From assembly GCA_023428545.1 (NCBI GenBank), contig JAEYXH010000001.1, positions 1 to 52,804 of the forward strand: a stretch of 52,804 nucleotides of DNA, read 5' to 3'. The notes under the pieces are model-generated. The model ran no database searches, had not been told where the DNA came from, and saw only the letters and a program-made list of their open reading frames with translations. Within the stretch, counting starts at the first letter, position 1, and the number at the start of each line of letters is the position of its first letter. The translations under genes were made by a program, and so were the position numbers. The DNA comes from Bacteroidota bacterium. Its GTDB lineage: Bacteria; Bacteroidota; Bacteroidia; Bacteroidales; Prolixibacteraceae. Shown in pieces: positions 35,792-43,965 of this stretch.

Positions 35792-37684
35792 ATGAGAAAA
35801 TGGCGCATCGAGGATTCTGCAGAACTTTACAACATCCATGGCTGGGGGATTAATTATTTCTCCATTAATGACAAAGGAAATGTTGTGGTGACACCAAGGA
35901 AGAACGGGGTGGAAGTTGATCTCAGGGAACTCGTGGAAGAGTTGCAGTTGCGGGATGTATCTACGCCTTTGCTTGTAAGGTTTCCGGACATCCTGGACAG
36001 CAGGATTGAAAAAATGAATTCATGCTTTAAGATTGCTGCCGAGGAATACGATTACAAAGCGCAAAATTTTATCATCTATCCCATCAAGGTAAACCAGATG
36101 CGCCAGGTGGTGGAAGAGATTGTCGGTCATGGCAAGAAATTCAACATCGGGCTGGAAGCCGGTTCGAAGCCAGAACTCCATGCCGTGATTGCCATCAATA
36201 CCGACAGCGATTCATTGATTATCTGTAACGGATATAAAGACGAAAGTTACATTGAATTGGCATTGCTGGCCCAAAAAATGGGGCGCCACATATTTATCGT
36301 GGTTGAAAAACTCAATGAGCTAAAGTTGATTGCCAAGATTGCCAAACGACTGAAAATCAGTCCGAATATTGGTATCCGTGTAAAACTTGCCAGTTCAGGA
36401 AGCGGCAAATGGGAAGATTCGGGAGGCGATGTCAGCAAATTTGGGCTGACTTCGAGCGAGTTGCTGCAGGCGATGGACTACCTTGAAAAAAGCGGATTGA
36501 AAAAATGCCTTCGTTTGCTCCATTTCCACATCGGAAGCCAGGTCAACAAAATCAGGAGGATCAAGATCGCCCTGCGTGAAGCGGCCCAGTTTTATGTGCA
36601 GATGCACCTGGCCGGTTTCAAGGTTGAATTTGTGGACATAGGCGGGGGTTTGGGAGTTGATTACGACGGTACCCGTTCCTCCAACAGCGAAAGCAGCGTG
36701 AACTACAGTATACAGGAATACGTCAATGATGCCACCGCGACCATGGTGGATGCAGCTAACAAGAATAACATTCCACACCCCAATATCATTACCGAATCGG
36801 GGCGGTCGCTGACTGCCCACCATTCAGTGCTTATTTTTGAGGTGCTTGAATCTACCTCACTTCCGCAATGGGATGAGGAGACAGAGGTTGCGGAAGACGA
36901 CCATGAGTTGGTACGCGAACTTTATGAAGCCTGGGAACAGCTCAACCAACCCCGAATGTACGAAACATGGCATGATGCACAGCAAATAAGGGAAGAAGCA
37001 CTCGACCTTTTTAGTCTTGGTCTCGTCGACCTGAAAACCCGTGCCCAGATCGAAAGGCTCTTCTGGTCAATAGCCCGTGATATCAACCAAATGACCAGCA
37101 AACTGAAACATGTGCCCGAGGAATTGGTGACTCTTCCGAAATTGTTGTCGGACAAGTTTTTCTGTAATTTTTCGCTCTTCCAGTCACTGCCCGATTCCTG
37201 GGCAATTGACCAGATCTTCCCGATCATACCCATACAGCGACTCGATGAAAAGCCCGACAGGTCGGCCACCCTGCAGGATATTACCTGTGACTCGGATGGC
37301 AAAATCGATAACTTCATTTCGACCAGAAATCTTTCATATTACCTGCCAGTCCATTCATTGAAGTCAAAAGAATCATACTATATCGGGGTATTCCTTGTTG
37401 GGGCCTACCAGGAAATCCTGGGTGACCTGCATAACCTGTTTGGTGATACCAATGCTGTACATATCTCCGTATCCGATAAGGGTTATGAAATTGACCAGGT
37501 GATTGATGGGGAGACGGTTGCCGAAGTGCTCGATTATGTCCAGTATAACGCCAAGAAACTGGTAAGAACTGTCGAAACGTGGGCTGCCGCTTCAGTGAAA
37601 TCCGGTAAAATTACGACGGAAGAAGGAAAAGAATTCCTTTCGAACTACCGTTCCGGATTGTATGGCTATACCTACCTCGAATAA
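35792..37684 (+). CDS. speA: Biosynthetic arginine decarboxylase
   Basis: 630 residues, the normal size. PLP-dependent decarboxylation of arginine to agmatine for polyamine synthesis. The PLP lysine is K99 in IIYPIKVNQM; the HIGSQ motif (LLHFHIGSQ, ~244) and the Gly-rich phosphate loop IGGGLGVDYDGT (~286) are intact. It has a C-terminal region unique to SpeA (from ~370). Monocistronic with its own promoter. Agmatine-processing genes (aguA/aguB or speB) are not in the window. Confidence 0.97.
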   Translation: MRKWRIEDSAELYNIHGWGINYFSINDKGNVVVTPRKNGVEVDLRELVEELQLRDVSTPLLVRFPDILDSRIEKMNSCFKIAAEEYDYKAQNFIIYPIKVNQMRQVVEEIVGHGKKFNIGLEAGSKPELHAVIAINTDSDSLIICNGYKDESYIELALLAQKMGRHIFIVVEKLNELKLIAKIAKRLKISPNIGIRVKLASSGSGKWEDSGGDVSKFGLTSSELLQAMDYLEKSGLKKCLRLLHFHIGSQVNKIRRIKIALREAAQFYVQMHLAGFKVEFVDIGGGLGVDYDGTRSSNSESSVNYSIQEYVNDATATMVDAANKNNIPHPNIITESGRSLTAHHSVLIFEVLESTSLPQWDEETEVAEDDHELVRELYEAWEQLNQPRMYETWHDAQQIREEALDLFSLGLVDLKTRAQIERLFWSIARDINQMTSKLKHVPEELVTLPKLLSDKFFCNFSLFQSLPDSWAIDQIFPIIPIQRLDEKPDRSATLQDITCDSDGKIDNFISTRNLSYYLPVHSLKSKESYYIGVFLVGAYQEILGDLHNLFGDTNAVHISVSDKGYEIDQVIDGETVAEVLDYVQYNAKKLVRTVETWAAASVKSGKITTEEGKEFLSNYRSGLYGYTYLE

Positions 37685-37747
37685 TTAAAAGAAATAGGAA
37701 AAGGCGGGAGGGCGATCCGCTATTCTGGAGCGCTCACTTGCTTTTTG

Positions 37748-37781
37748 AAAAAAAGCGGTGGAAGATTGTGCCACCGCTTTC
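37748..37781 (-). terminator. Hairpin downstream of speA, T-tract on the minus strand
   Basis: AAAGCGGTGG/CCACCGCTTT (37752-37761 with 37771-37780). The run of T lies on the minus strand, so it is a better terminator for leftward transcripts; for speA it would be only a 3' stabilising hairpin. The stretch 37782-37989 shows no gene. Confidence 0.5.
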
Positions 37782-37989
37782 CGCCTGAAAGTCAAAAAGA
37801 AACGATCTTTGCCTTACGTCTATCACAATCAATCAACCCATTAAGTTTTAAGTTCACAACGAAGGGAAAAATCATATTTAGGTACGAAAACCTAACTGTA
37901 TGGTTACATGAAGAAAGATTATCAGTGATTATTTGTTGGATTTTCTTGATTTAATTTTGATATTTCCTATTTTTGCACACCATTTCAAT

Positions 37990-38061
37990 GGCCTCATAGT
38001 TCAAGGGATAGAACGGAAGTTTCCTAAACTTCAAATTCGCGTTCGAGTCGCGGTGAGGCTA
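37990..38061 (+). tRNA. tRNA-Arg (anticodon CCT)
   Basis: 72 nt. Acceptor GGCCTCA/TGAGGCT with a G1-U72 wobble, D stem GTTC/GAAC, anticodon stem GAAGT/ACTTC around TTCCTAA (anticodon CCU, codon AGG), T-loop TTCGAGT. No encoded CCA. Confidence 0.93.
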
Positions 38062-38072
38062 CAAATTATTTT

Positions 38073-38099
38073 AAAAGGGCAGTTAATGCCCTTTTTTTA
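38073..38099. terminator. Bidirectional terminator between tRNA-Arg and trpF
   Basis: AAAGGGCA/TGCCCTTT with T-runs on both strands. It touches the stop codon of trpF (38097) and serves both the tRNA (+) and the trp operon (-). Confidence 0.75.
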
Positions 38100-38732
38100 T
38101 TGTATAAGCTGATCTAAAAAGCGGGAAAGTTTTTCGGGATCCTTGAGCCCCGGTCGAGTCTCGAATCCACTGTTGAGATCAAGACCAAACAGGGCAGGAT
38201 GATCAATTTCCAGAATGGCTTTTGCATCGTCGGGTCCAATGCCACCACTCAGGAAAAAGGGTGTATCGTTACGGTAAGCATCCAAAATTCGCCAATCGAA
38301 CTTCTTTCCGGTTCCTCCGGGCTGATCTGACCGGGTGTCGAGCAGAAAATAATTGGCTGTTCCTTTATACTCATTGATAGATGACAGATCTGATTTTGAT
38401 TTGATCCTGAAAACTTTGATGACCTGTAATCCAAGGGCTCCGGACCTCTGGCAGTATTCGGGTGATTCATCGCCATGCAATTGTACATGGGTCAGTCCAA
38501 AACGTTTTTGAAAGGTAATTATCGTTTCCAGCGGGGCATTTACAAAAACACCTGCCTTTTTTTTGGTGGTGGCTGCCAATTGATCGATCATATTCTCTTC
38601 CAGGTTTCCAACATATCTGGGAGAGGATGGATGGAAAATGAAACCGAAGATATCGACCGGCAAGGTTTCCAGCCTTTCGCGGTTGTGGGGCTCTTTCATG
38701 CCACAGACTTTTATGTGGAATCTGCCTTTCAT
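38097..38732 (-). CDS. trpF: Phosphoribosylanthranilate isomerase
   Basis: 211 residues, TIM barrel. KVCGMKEPHNRE at the N-terminus carries the catalytic Cys, VQLHGDES and FFLSGGIGPDDA form the phosphate site, and catalytic Asp lies in LLDTRSDQ. Fourth step of Trp synthesis. Last gene of trpEGDCF, 3 bp after trpC; ends in the terminator. trpB and trpA do not follow. Confidence 0.95.
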   Translation of the reverse strand: MKGRFHIKVCGMKEPHNRERLETLPVDIFGFIFHPSSPRYVGNLEENMIDQLAATTKKKAGVFVNAPLETIITFQKRFGLTHVQLHGDESPEYCQRSGALGLQVIKVFRIKSKSDLSSINEYKGTANYFLLDTRSDQPGGTGKKFDWRILDAYRNDTPFFLSGGIGPDDAKAILEIDHPALFGLDLNSGFETRPGLKDPEKLSRFLDQLIQ

Positions 38733-38735
38733 ACG

Positions 38736-39539
38736 CTATCGTCCGCCCGTTTCAAAGTTGATCTCACTGATCAGTGCCTGGCAGGCTTTGGCAGGGTCGC
38801 TGGTTTTCATGAAAGTTTCGCCGGTCAAAAATCCTTTGTATCCAAAATTGAACAAGTGAAGAATATCCCCTGAACCGGCAATTCCGCTTTCGGTAATTTT
38901 CAGGTAACGCCCGGGAATTTGGGTCGAGAGTTTTTCGGAAATCCCCAGGTCAACCTCAAAGGTCTTCAGGTTACGGTTATTGACACCTACCATGTCGACA
39001 AGGGGAGAAATTTTTTCAAGTTCGTCTTCGCCGTGAATTTCCAAAAGAATTTCAAGGCCAAGTTCTTTGGCCATATGTGCCAGGTCATGGATTTTCTCCT
39101 TTTCAAGACAAGCTGCAATCAGCAGGATTACATCAGCACCCGATGCTTTCGCCTCGGTAACCTGGTATGTATCAACCATGAAATCCTTTCGCAGTATAGG
39201 GATGCCCGGATTGGCGGCTCTCGCTTTTTCGAGGTTGCCAAGGTTGCCTCCAAAATATACCTCGTCAGTGAGGACTGATAACCCAACTGCCCCGGCTGTC
39301 GCATATCCCCGGGTAACGGTCTCAACCGTGGCTTCGCTGTTAATTATTCCTTTGGATGGGGATTTTTGTTTGAATTCCGCGATGATTCCCGGACCGGTTC
39401 GCTCAAGTAAAGCACTTTTCAATGAATTGCATGTCCTGTGAAAGTGGGCCTTGTCACGTAACAGGCTCTCCGGTATGGTACGCTTCAGGGTAACCAGTTC
39501 ATTGCGCTTGGTTTCTACAATTTTATCCAGAATATTCAT
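38736..39539 (-). CDS. trpC: Indole-3-glycerol-phosphate synthase
   Basis: 267 residues, single-function TIM barrel. IIAEFKQKSPSKG (~54-66, catalytic Lys), ILRKDFMVDTYQV (~115), LLIAACL, GVNNRNLKTF and ITESGI are all intact. Fifth step of Trp synthesis. Its ATG overlaps the trpD stop by 4 bp (ATGA). Confidence 0.97.
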   Translation of the reverse strand: MNILDKIVETKRNELVTLKRTIPESLLRDKAHFHRTCNSLKSALLERTGPGIIAEFKQKSPSKGIINSEATVETVTRGYATAGAVGLSVLTDEVYFGGNLGNLEKARAANPGIPILRKDFMVDTYQVTEAKASGADVILLIAACLEKEKIHDLAHMAKELGLEILLEIHGEDELEKISPLVDMVGVNNRNLKTFEVDLGISEKLSTQIPGRYLKITESGIAGSGDILHLFNFGYKGFLTGETFMKTSDPAKACQALISEINFETGGR

Positions 39540-40531
39540 GACTGCATTGAAATTAAACGGTTAAACGACTGAAGCGCCTTTCCGCTGTCGAGCGATTCAC
39601 GGGCCATGTCGAGGCATTCATCCCAGTCTTTCCCGGGATTGATACAACGGATCGCAGCCGCTGAATTGGCCAATACCACATTCTTTTGATGGAATGTGGA
39701 TTCATTTTTCAGGATATTCGTGAAAATGGTGGCAGCGTCATCCGTGGATTCGCCCCCGTTCAAATCTTCCTGTTGCACCTTGTCGAATTTGAAAGTTGCG
39801 GCATTGATCATTTCTTCACGGGCAAAAGTAACCACTTTTACCTCGCCTGTCAACGATATTTCATCGTATCCATCGAGGCCGTGCAAAATCATGTATTGCT
39901 GGTTTGACTGCCTGTATACCTGGTCGTACAACGACTGGACCTCGGGTGAATATACCCCAACCAGCTGATACTTCGGAAATGCGGGGTTGATCATGGGCCC
40001 CAGCATGTTGAAGAATGTTTTGGTCCGCAGGGCCTTCCTTACCGGGGCCACATATTTCATGGCAGGATGGAAAAGCGGGGCGTGAAGGTAGGTGATGCCT
40101 GCCGACTCAATTTCATTGCGTGCCTTGGATGAATCGTTGCTGAACCGATATCCAAAGTATTCGAGAATGTTGGAAGAGCCCACGGGACTTGATACCCCGA
40201 AGTTGCCGTGCTTGGAGACTTTGATGCCCGCCCCCGCAAGGATAAATGAGCTGATGGTGGAAATATTAAAGGTGTTTTTGCCATCCCCCCCTGTGCCGCA
40301 TACGTCAATGGTATCGTATTCCGAAAGGTCGACCGGAAGACATAACCTGAGCAAGGCATCCCTGAATCCTGCCAGTTCGGTCGGTTCAATTTTCCGCATC
40401 AGGAATACGGTCAGAAAAGATGAAATCTCGATTTCGGAGTAACTGTTTTTGCCGATTTTTATAAGGACTTCTTCAGCTTCCGTACGGCTCAGTTTTCCGC
40501 CTCCGTATAAATATTCAAGTGTTTCTTTCAT
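39536..40531 (-). CDS. trpD: Anthranilate phosphoribosyltransferase
   Basis: 331 residues. The PRPP-binding CGTGGDGKNTFNIST (~79-93) and KHGNFGVSSPVGS (~106) are intact; no glutaminase fusion. Second committed step of Trp synthesis. 10 bp after trpG. Confidence 0.97.
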   Translation of the reverse strand: MKETLEYLYGGGKLSRTEAEEVLIKIGKNSYSEIEISSFLTVFLMRKIEPTELAGFRDALLRLCLPVDLSEYDTIDVCGTGGDGKNTFNISTISSFILAGAGIKVSKHGNFGVSSPVGSSNILEYFGYRFSNDSSKARNEIESAGITYLHAPLFHPAMKYVAPVRKALRTKTFFNMLGPMINPAFPKYQLVGVYSPEVQSLYDQVYRQSNQQYMILHGLDGYDEISLTGEVKVVTFAREEMINAATFKFDKVQQEDLNGGESTDDAATIFTNILKNESTFHQKNVVLANSAAAIRCINPGKDWDECLDMARESLDSGKALQSFNRLISMQS

Positions 40532-40541
40532 GAGAATTCAT

Positions 40542-41111
40542 TCATTTATACAACCAGTTTTCGATCAGTTTTTCCCCCAGGGGAGTCAGGACCGATTCAG
40601 GATGGAATTGTACTCCTTCAACCTGAAACTCTTTATGGCGCAGCGACATAATGCGGTTTTCATTATCAACTGAGGTGATTTCAAGGCATTCAGGGAAACC
40701 ATCGTTGTCAACAATCCATGAGTGGTACCGACCAGCCTCAAACTGATCGGGCATTCCGTCAAATAGGGTGGTCGAACGGCTTATAACATTGACAGGGGTG
40801 GCAATCCCATGTAACACTTTATTCATATTCAGCAATTTACCTCCAAATACCTCTCCTATGGCCTGATGCCCCAGGCAAACACCCAAAATGCTCTTACGGG
40901 AAGCGAATTCCCTGATTACCGGAATGAGCAGTCCTGATTCAGAAGGTAAACCCGGCCCGGGTGAAAGTACAATTTTGTCATACTCTTCCAGCTCCTCCAG
41001 GGTCACTTCATCGTTTCTGACGACCTTGACATCCTCACCCGAAATCTTTCGGATGGCATGTACCAGGTTATAGGTAAACGAATCGTAGTTGTCGATGATA
41101 ATTATTTTCAT
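40542..41111 (-). CDS. trpG: Anthranilate synthase glutaminase subunit
   Basis: 189 residues, class I glutamine amidotransferase. Cys79 in GVCLGHQA and the His/Glu of VQFHPESV form the triad; PGPGLPSE (~51-58) is the oxyanion region. It supplies ammonia to TrpE, and could also serve PabB for folate. 36 bp after trpE, 10 bp before trpD. Confidence 0.95.
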   Translation of the reverse strand: MKIIIIDNYDSFTYNLVHAIRKISGEDVKVVRNDEVTLEELEEYDKIVLSPGPGLPSESGLLIPVIREFASRKSILGVCLGHQAIGEVFGGKLLNMNKVLHGIATPVNVISRSTTLFDGMPDQFEAGRYHSWIVDNDGFPECLEITSVDNENRIMSLRHKEFQVEGVQFHPESVLTPLGEKLIENWLYK

Positions 41112-41147
41112 ATTTTGCTTTTTAATCTGATCACAGTTCCTGACTTC

Positions 41148-42557
41148 TTATTTGATTCCATTGGCCATAACGACCGCTTTTTTCAAGGCAGCCAGCTTGT
41201 TGTTCACTTCCTGCAATTCGTTTTCTTCAACCGAGTCCATGACTACTCCCGCACCTGCCTGGTAAAACAGTTTATGGTTCTTGCTCAGGAATGACCGGAT
41301 GATGATGGCATGGTTCAAAGAACCGTCGAATCCCATATACCCGATGCAACCTCCGTAAAAACTTCGTCCCTGGTTTTCATAGGTGTCAATCAGTTGCATG
41401 GCACGATGTTTCGGGGCACCCGAAAGTGTTCCTGCCGGGAATGATTCTCCCAGCACCCTGATCATGTTGACGTCTTTGGGTAAGTCGCCTGATACCTGCG
41501 ATACCAAATGAATGACATGCGAATAGAATTGCACCTCACGGTAAGTTTCCACTTTTACGTTGGTGGCGTTCCTGCTCAGGTCATTTCGTGCCAGATCGAC
41601 CAGCATGACATGCTCGGCATTTTCCTTTGGGTCAAGGCAAAGCTTTTCAGCTAGTTCCTTGTCCTGCTCATCATTGCCGGTTCTGCGGAATGTGCCGGCG
41701 ATGGGGTGGATATATGCTTTATTGTTGACGATCCTTATCTGGGCTTCCGGGCTTGAACCAAAGATCCGGTAGGTGCCGTAATCAAAGTAGAAGAGATAGG
41801 GAGATGGGTTTACCGAACGCAACGACCGGTAAACATTAAAGTCGTCACCATCAAACTCTTGCGCGTATTGACGGGCCAGCACTACCTGAAAGACATCACC
41901 GCGATGACAGTGTTCCTTGCCCTTACTGACCATTGCCCTGTATTCCTCGTCAGTTATGTTGGATGTCTCCTCGCCCCTGGTCGAAAACCCTGAGGACATA
42001 AAGTTAAGGTTCACAAGGAGATGGTGGATGTAGTCGAGCTGCGAGCTTTCACCTTCTCCAAGGTTCTCGACCATTTGAATCATGTTTTTGTGGTGGTCGA
42101 TGGCAATCACATATTTGTAAAAACAATACCTGACTTCCGGAATTTTATATTCTTCACTGACAGGTGACTTCAGGTCGATTTTCTCAAAATACTTTACAGC
42201 ATCGAAGTTCATGTATCCGAACAATCCGCTGGCAGGCAATTCACCCTTTTCTCCATTAATCTGGAAAGAATGGTAAAACTCGTCGAGCAGTTCGTGCAGG
42301 GGGCGGTCTTCAGTGATGGGCATTGATGTTTTAGGGTGCCCGGCGTGTTCGATGGTTACTACGCCATTGTCGGCCGAAAAGCAGGCAACGGGATCAAAAC
42401 AGATAAATGAGTGGGCATTTTCATGTCCGTGGTAGTCAGAGCTTTCCAAAAGGATCGACTTGGGATAAAGCGTCCTGAGTCTTAGGTATACACTGACCGG
42501 GGTAACGGTGTCGGCCAAAATTTTCCGGACCTGTGGGTAAAAATTCATTTTTTCCAT
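41148..42557 (-). CDS. trpE: Anthranilate synthase component I
   Basis: 469 residues. Converts chorismate plus ammonia to anthranilate. The feedback site LLES (36-39) is intact, so inhibition by tryptophan is expected. The chorismate-binding C-terminal domain shows FGSSPEAQIRI, PIAGTFRRTGNDEQD, HVMLVDLARND and GTLSGAPKHRAM. First structural gene after the tandem attenuator; the start at 42557 lies 41 bp after the second terminator. Confidence 0.96.
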   Translation of the reverse strand: MEKMNFYPQVRKILADTVTPVSVYLRLRTLYPKSILLESSDYHGHENAHSFICFDPVACFSADNGVVTIEHAGHPKTSMPITEDRPLHELLDEFYHSFQINGEKGELPASGLFGYMNFDAVKYFEKIDLKSPVSEEYKIPEVRYCFYKYVIAIDHHKNMIQMVENLGEGESSQLDYIHHLLVNLNFMSSGFSTRGEETSNITDEEYRAMVSKGKEHCHRGDVFQVVLARQYAQEFDGDDFNVYRSLRSVNPSPYLFYFDYGTYRIFGSSPEAQIRIVNNKAYIHPIAGTFRRTGNDEQDKELAEKLCLDPKENAEHVMLVDLARNDLSRNATNVKVETYREVQFYSHVIHLVSQVSGDLPKDVNMIRVLGESFPAGTLSGAPKHRAMQLIDTYENQGRSFYGGCIGYMGFDGSLNHAIIIRSFLSKNHKLFYQAGAGVVMDSVEENELQEVNNKLAALKKAVVMANGIK

Positions 42558-42598
42558 ATCGTATTTTTATTTCTCTCTTATCATTATATCTGGTGTGT

Positions 42599-42640
42599 AA
42601 AAAAATGGCGGCCTACCTCATCCGGTAAGCCGCCATTTTT
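42599..42640 (-). terminator. trp attenuator 2: terminator hairpin
   Basis: Minus-strand stem AATGGCGGCTTACC with GGTAGGCCGCCATT (14 bp, one T-G pair) around GGATGA, followed by a run of T. It stands between leader peptide 2 and trpE. Its 5' arm (42620-42631, GGCTTACCGGAT) is complementary to the end of leader peptide 2. Confidence 0.9.
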
Positions 42641-42656
42641 ATGAAACAGACGCTGT

Positions 42657-42670
42657 GGCTCAACACGGAT
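42657..42670 (-). promoter_or_regulatory. trp attenuator 2: antiterminator segment
   Basis: ATCCGTGTTGAGCC can pair with GGCTTACCGGAT of the terminator 5' arm (5 bp ATCCG/CGGAT and 4 bp AGCC/GGCT). It covers the stop codon of leader peptide 2, about 24 nt after the last Trp codon. A ribosome stalled at Trp leaves it free, while a ribosome at the stop masks it. Confidence 0.75.
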
Positions 42671-42716
42671 ATTGTATCAAGTTTCTGCGCCACCACCAAA
42701 ATTTCATTTTGTTCAT
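42660..42716 (-). CDS. trp leader peptide 2
   Basis: 18 residues, MNKMKFWWWRRNLIQYPC, with three consecutive TGG codons. It sits 20 bp after terminator 1 and before terminator 2, as a ribosome-mediated attenuation peptide. Stop TGA at 42660-42662. An internal ATG (codon 4) could also serve as start. Confidence 0.88.
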   Translation of the reverse strand: MNKMKFWWWRRNLIQYPC

Positions 42717-42734
42717 CTGTTTTGATTTTTTGAT

Positions 42735-42769
42735 TTAAAAAAGCCTGCTTCCTTGTAAGAAGCAGGCTT
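42735..42769 (-). terminator. trp attenuator 1: terminator hairpin
   Basis: Minus-strand stem AAGCCTGCTTC with GAAGCAGGCTT around TTACAAG, followed by TTTT and A/T-rich DNA. It stands between leader peptide 1 and leader peptide 2. Its GCTTCTTAC (42755-42763) is complementary to the end of leader peptide 1. Confidence 0.9.
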
Positions 42770-42802
42770 AAGTATCCTTTGAATTTACCCAAAAAGCCGG
42801 TA

Positions 42803-42811
42803 GCTCCTTAC
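42803..42811 (-). promoter_or_regulatory. trp attenuator 1: antiterminator segment
   Basis: GTAAGGAGC pairs along all nine bases with GCTTCTTAC (one G-U) in the 5' arm and loop of terminator 1. It includes the stop codon TAA of leader peptide 1, the same arrangement as in attenuator 2. Confidence 0.75.
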
Positions 42812-42861
42812 TTGAAAAGCAGGAATTGCCACCATGACCAGATTGTGTAAATTTGTTTCAT
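42808..42861 (-). CDS. trp leader peptide 1
   Basis: 17 residues, MKQIYTIWSWWQFLLFK, with Trp at 8, 10 and 11. ATG at 42859-42861, TAA at 42808-42810. No strong Shine-Dalgarno is seen, as is normal in this phylum. First peptide of the tandem attenuator. The promoter must lie between 42862 and the next gene (43003), but I see no perfect TAnnTTTG there. Confidence 0.88.
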   Translation of the reverse strand: MKQIYTIWSWWQFLLFK

Positions 42862-43002
42862 AACTCATTTTAATGGGTGCAAGGAATAAATTTTTTGAAA
42901 ACTAAACAAGCATTCAGGTACAAAAGTTTCCAATAACCTGACATTTTCATATTTACCGGTCTTTTTTTCAGCGAAAGGCAGGAAAGAGATGTAAAACTTC
43001 TG

Positions 43003-43854
43003 TCAGAGGATTTTACCGACCGCAGACAGGGCTTCAATCTCCTTGATGACTGATTCTTTTTTTCGTGAACCAAATTCAAACGGTTCCAGAAGATCATATC
43101 TGCCCAACAGCTGTTCGGCCAGAATAATGCCTTTCTCAAGAAGGTACTGTCTTTCTTTTTTGTTTAGCGTGGTAATTGCCGTTACCGGGAAAAGCGCTTT
43201 TGATTCAACAATCTCCCGCAGGTTGCCTTTGTCAGGGAATCCCCAGCTAACCAGACGAAGGCCTGCACAGGTTCCGTATATTTCGGCATCGGTGCTGAAG
43301 CGGGTATTGGTGACAATCCAACCCTGAAACTCCTTACCGTGGTTTCTTTCTTCCTGTGCCCAAACGCTTTTTATGTCGTTAAATCTTGAGTTTACATATA
43401 AAGGCACCTGTACTCCACTGATCTTGTTTTGTTCGTTCCCGTACTTGCATTCAACCATGATGGTAAGGTTCTCCTTTTCGGCAACCACATCCACTTCGTG
43501 CTGGATGCATTTTCCAAAGATGGTTTGTCCGGTTTTTACCTCAAAACCCTCTTTCCTGAATATCTCCCCGACAAATTTTTCAAAAGGATATCCGCTCGGA
43601 CCCAGTTCAAGCAGGGCACTTTTCAGGCTATAACGTGCGGCCAGTGATCTCATTTTATGCCTGAGGATCTGGAAGGCATTTTTGTAAATTTCCCGTGTAG
43701 ATATGCCATTGTAAAGGTTTGACATTACTTCGTCAGTTACTTCCCGGGCGATATCCCGGGTTGCTCCTGCCCTGACAATGGATTCAGTGAATTTTTCCTT
43801 CGAGAATGGTTGTTTTTCACCGGAATGCTTCTTAACCAATACGGTTTTAGTCAT
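43003..43854 (-). CDS. ATP-cone domain fused to a PD-(D/E)xK nuclease-like domain
   Basis: 283 residues from ATG 43852-43854 (MTKTVLVKKHSGEKQPFSKE); the longer frame to 43935 would cross the promoter of the divergent gene. An ATP-cone ~3-88 (KHSGEKQPFSKEKFTESIVR, LAARYSLKSALLELGPSGYP) is the nucleotide-sensing module of ribonucleotide reductases and NrdR. A restriction-endonuclease-like core follows, with HEVDVV (D122) and VECKYG (E135, K137), i.e. the D...E-x-K signature. A ~60-residue helical C-terminus ends it (LNKKERQYLLEKGI). Likely a DNA-acting enzyme gated by ATP/dATP. Stands alone; no methylase or helicase is near. Confidence 0.8.
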   Translation of the reverse strand: MTKTVLVKKHSGEKQPFSKEKFTESIVRAGATRDIAREVTDEVMSNLYNGISTREIYKNAFQILRHKMRSLAARYSLKSALLELGPSGYPFEKFVGEIFRKEGFEVKTGQTIFGKCIQHEVDVVAEKENLTIMVECKYGNEQNKISGVQVPLYVNSRFNDIKSVWAQEERNHGKEFQGWIVTNTRFSTDAEIYGTCAGLRLVSWGFPDKGNLREIVESKALFPVTAITTLNKKERQYLLEKGIILAEQLLGRYDLLEPFEFGSRKKESVIKEIEALSAVGKIL

Positions 43855-43935
43855 GATATTCAGTTTTTCTGTCCAAATGTAACAGAAATCTTTGTTGAGG
43901 CCTGCACGATAATAGGTGAAATGATCTTCAATCAT

Positions 43936-43943
43936 TAGATTTG
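43936..43943 (+). promoter_or_regulatory. Promoter -7 element of the YD-like repeat gene
   Basis: TAGATTTG, a perfect TAnnTTTG match, 22 bp before the ATG at 43966, in the 111-bp divergent gap. Confidence 0.55.
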
Positions 43944-43965
43944 TCTGTTCATTTAATAATTCGTT

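Noticed and set aside
42862..43002. A TATTCC-type -7 element before trp leader peptide 1
   Set aside because: It does not match TAnnTTTG well enough to annotate; the trp promoter is left unplaced.
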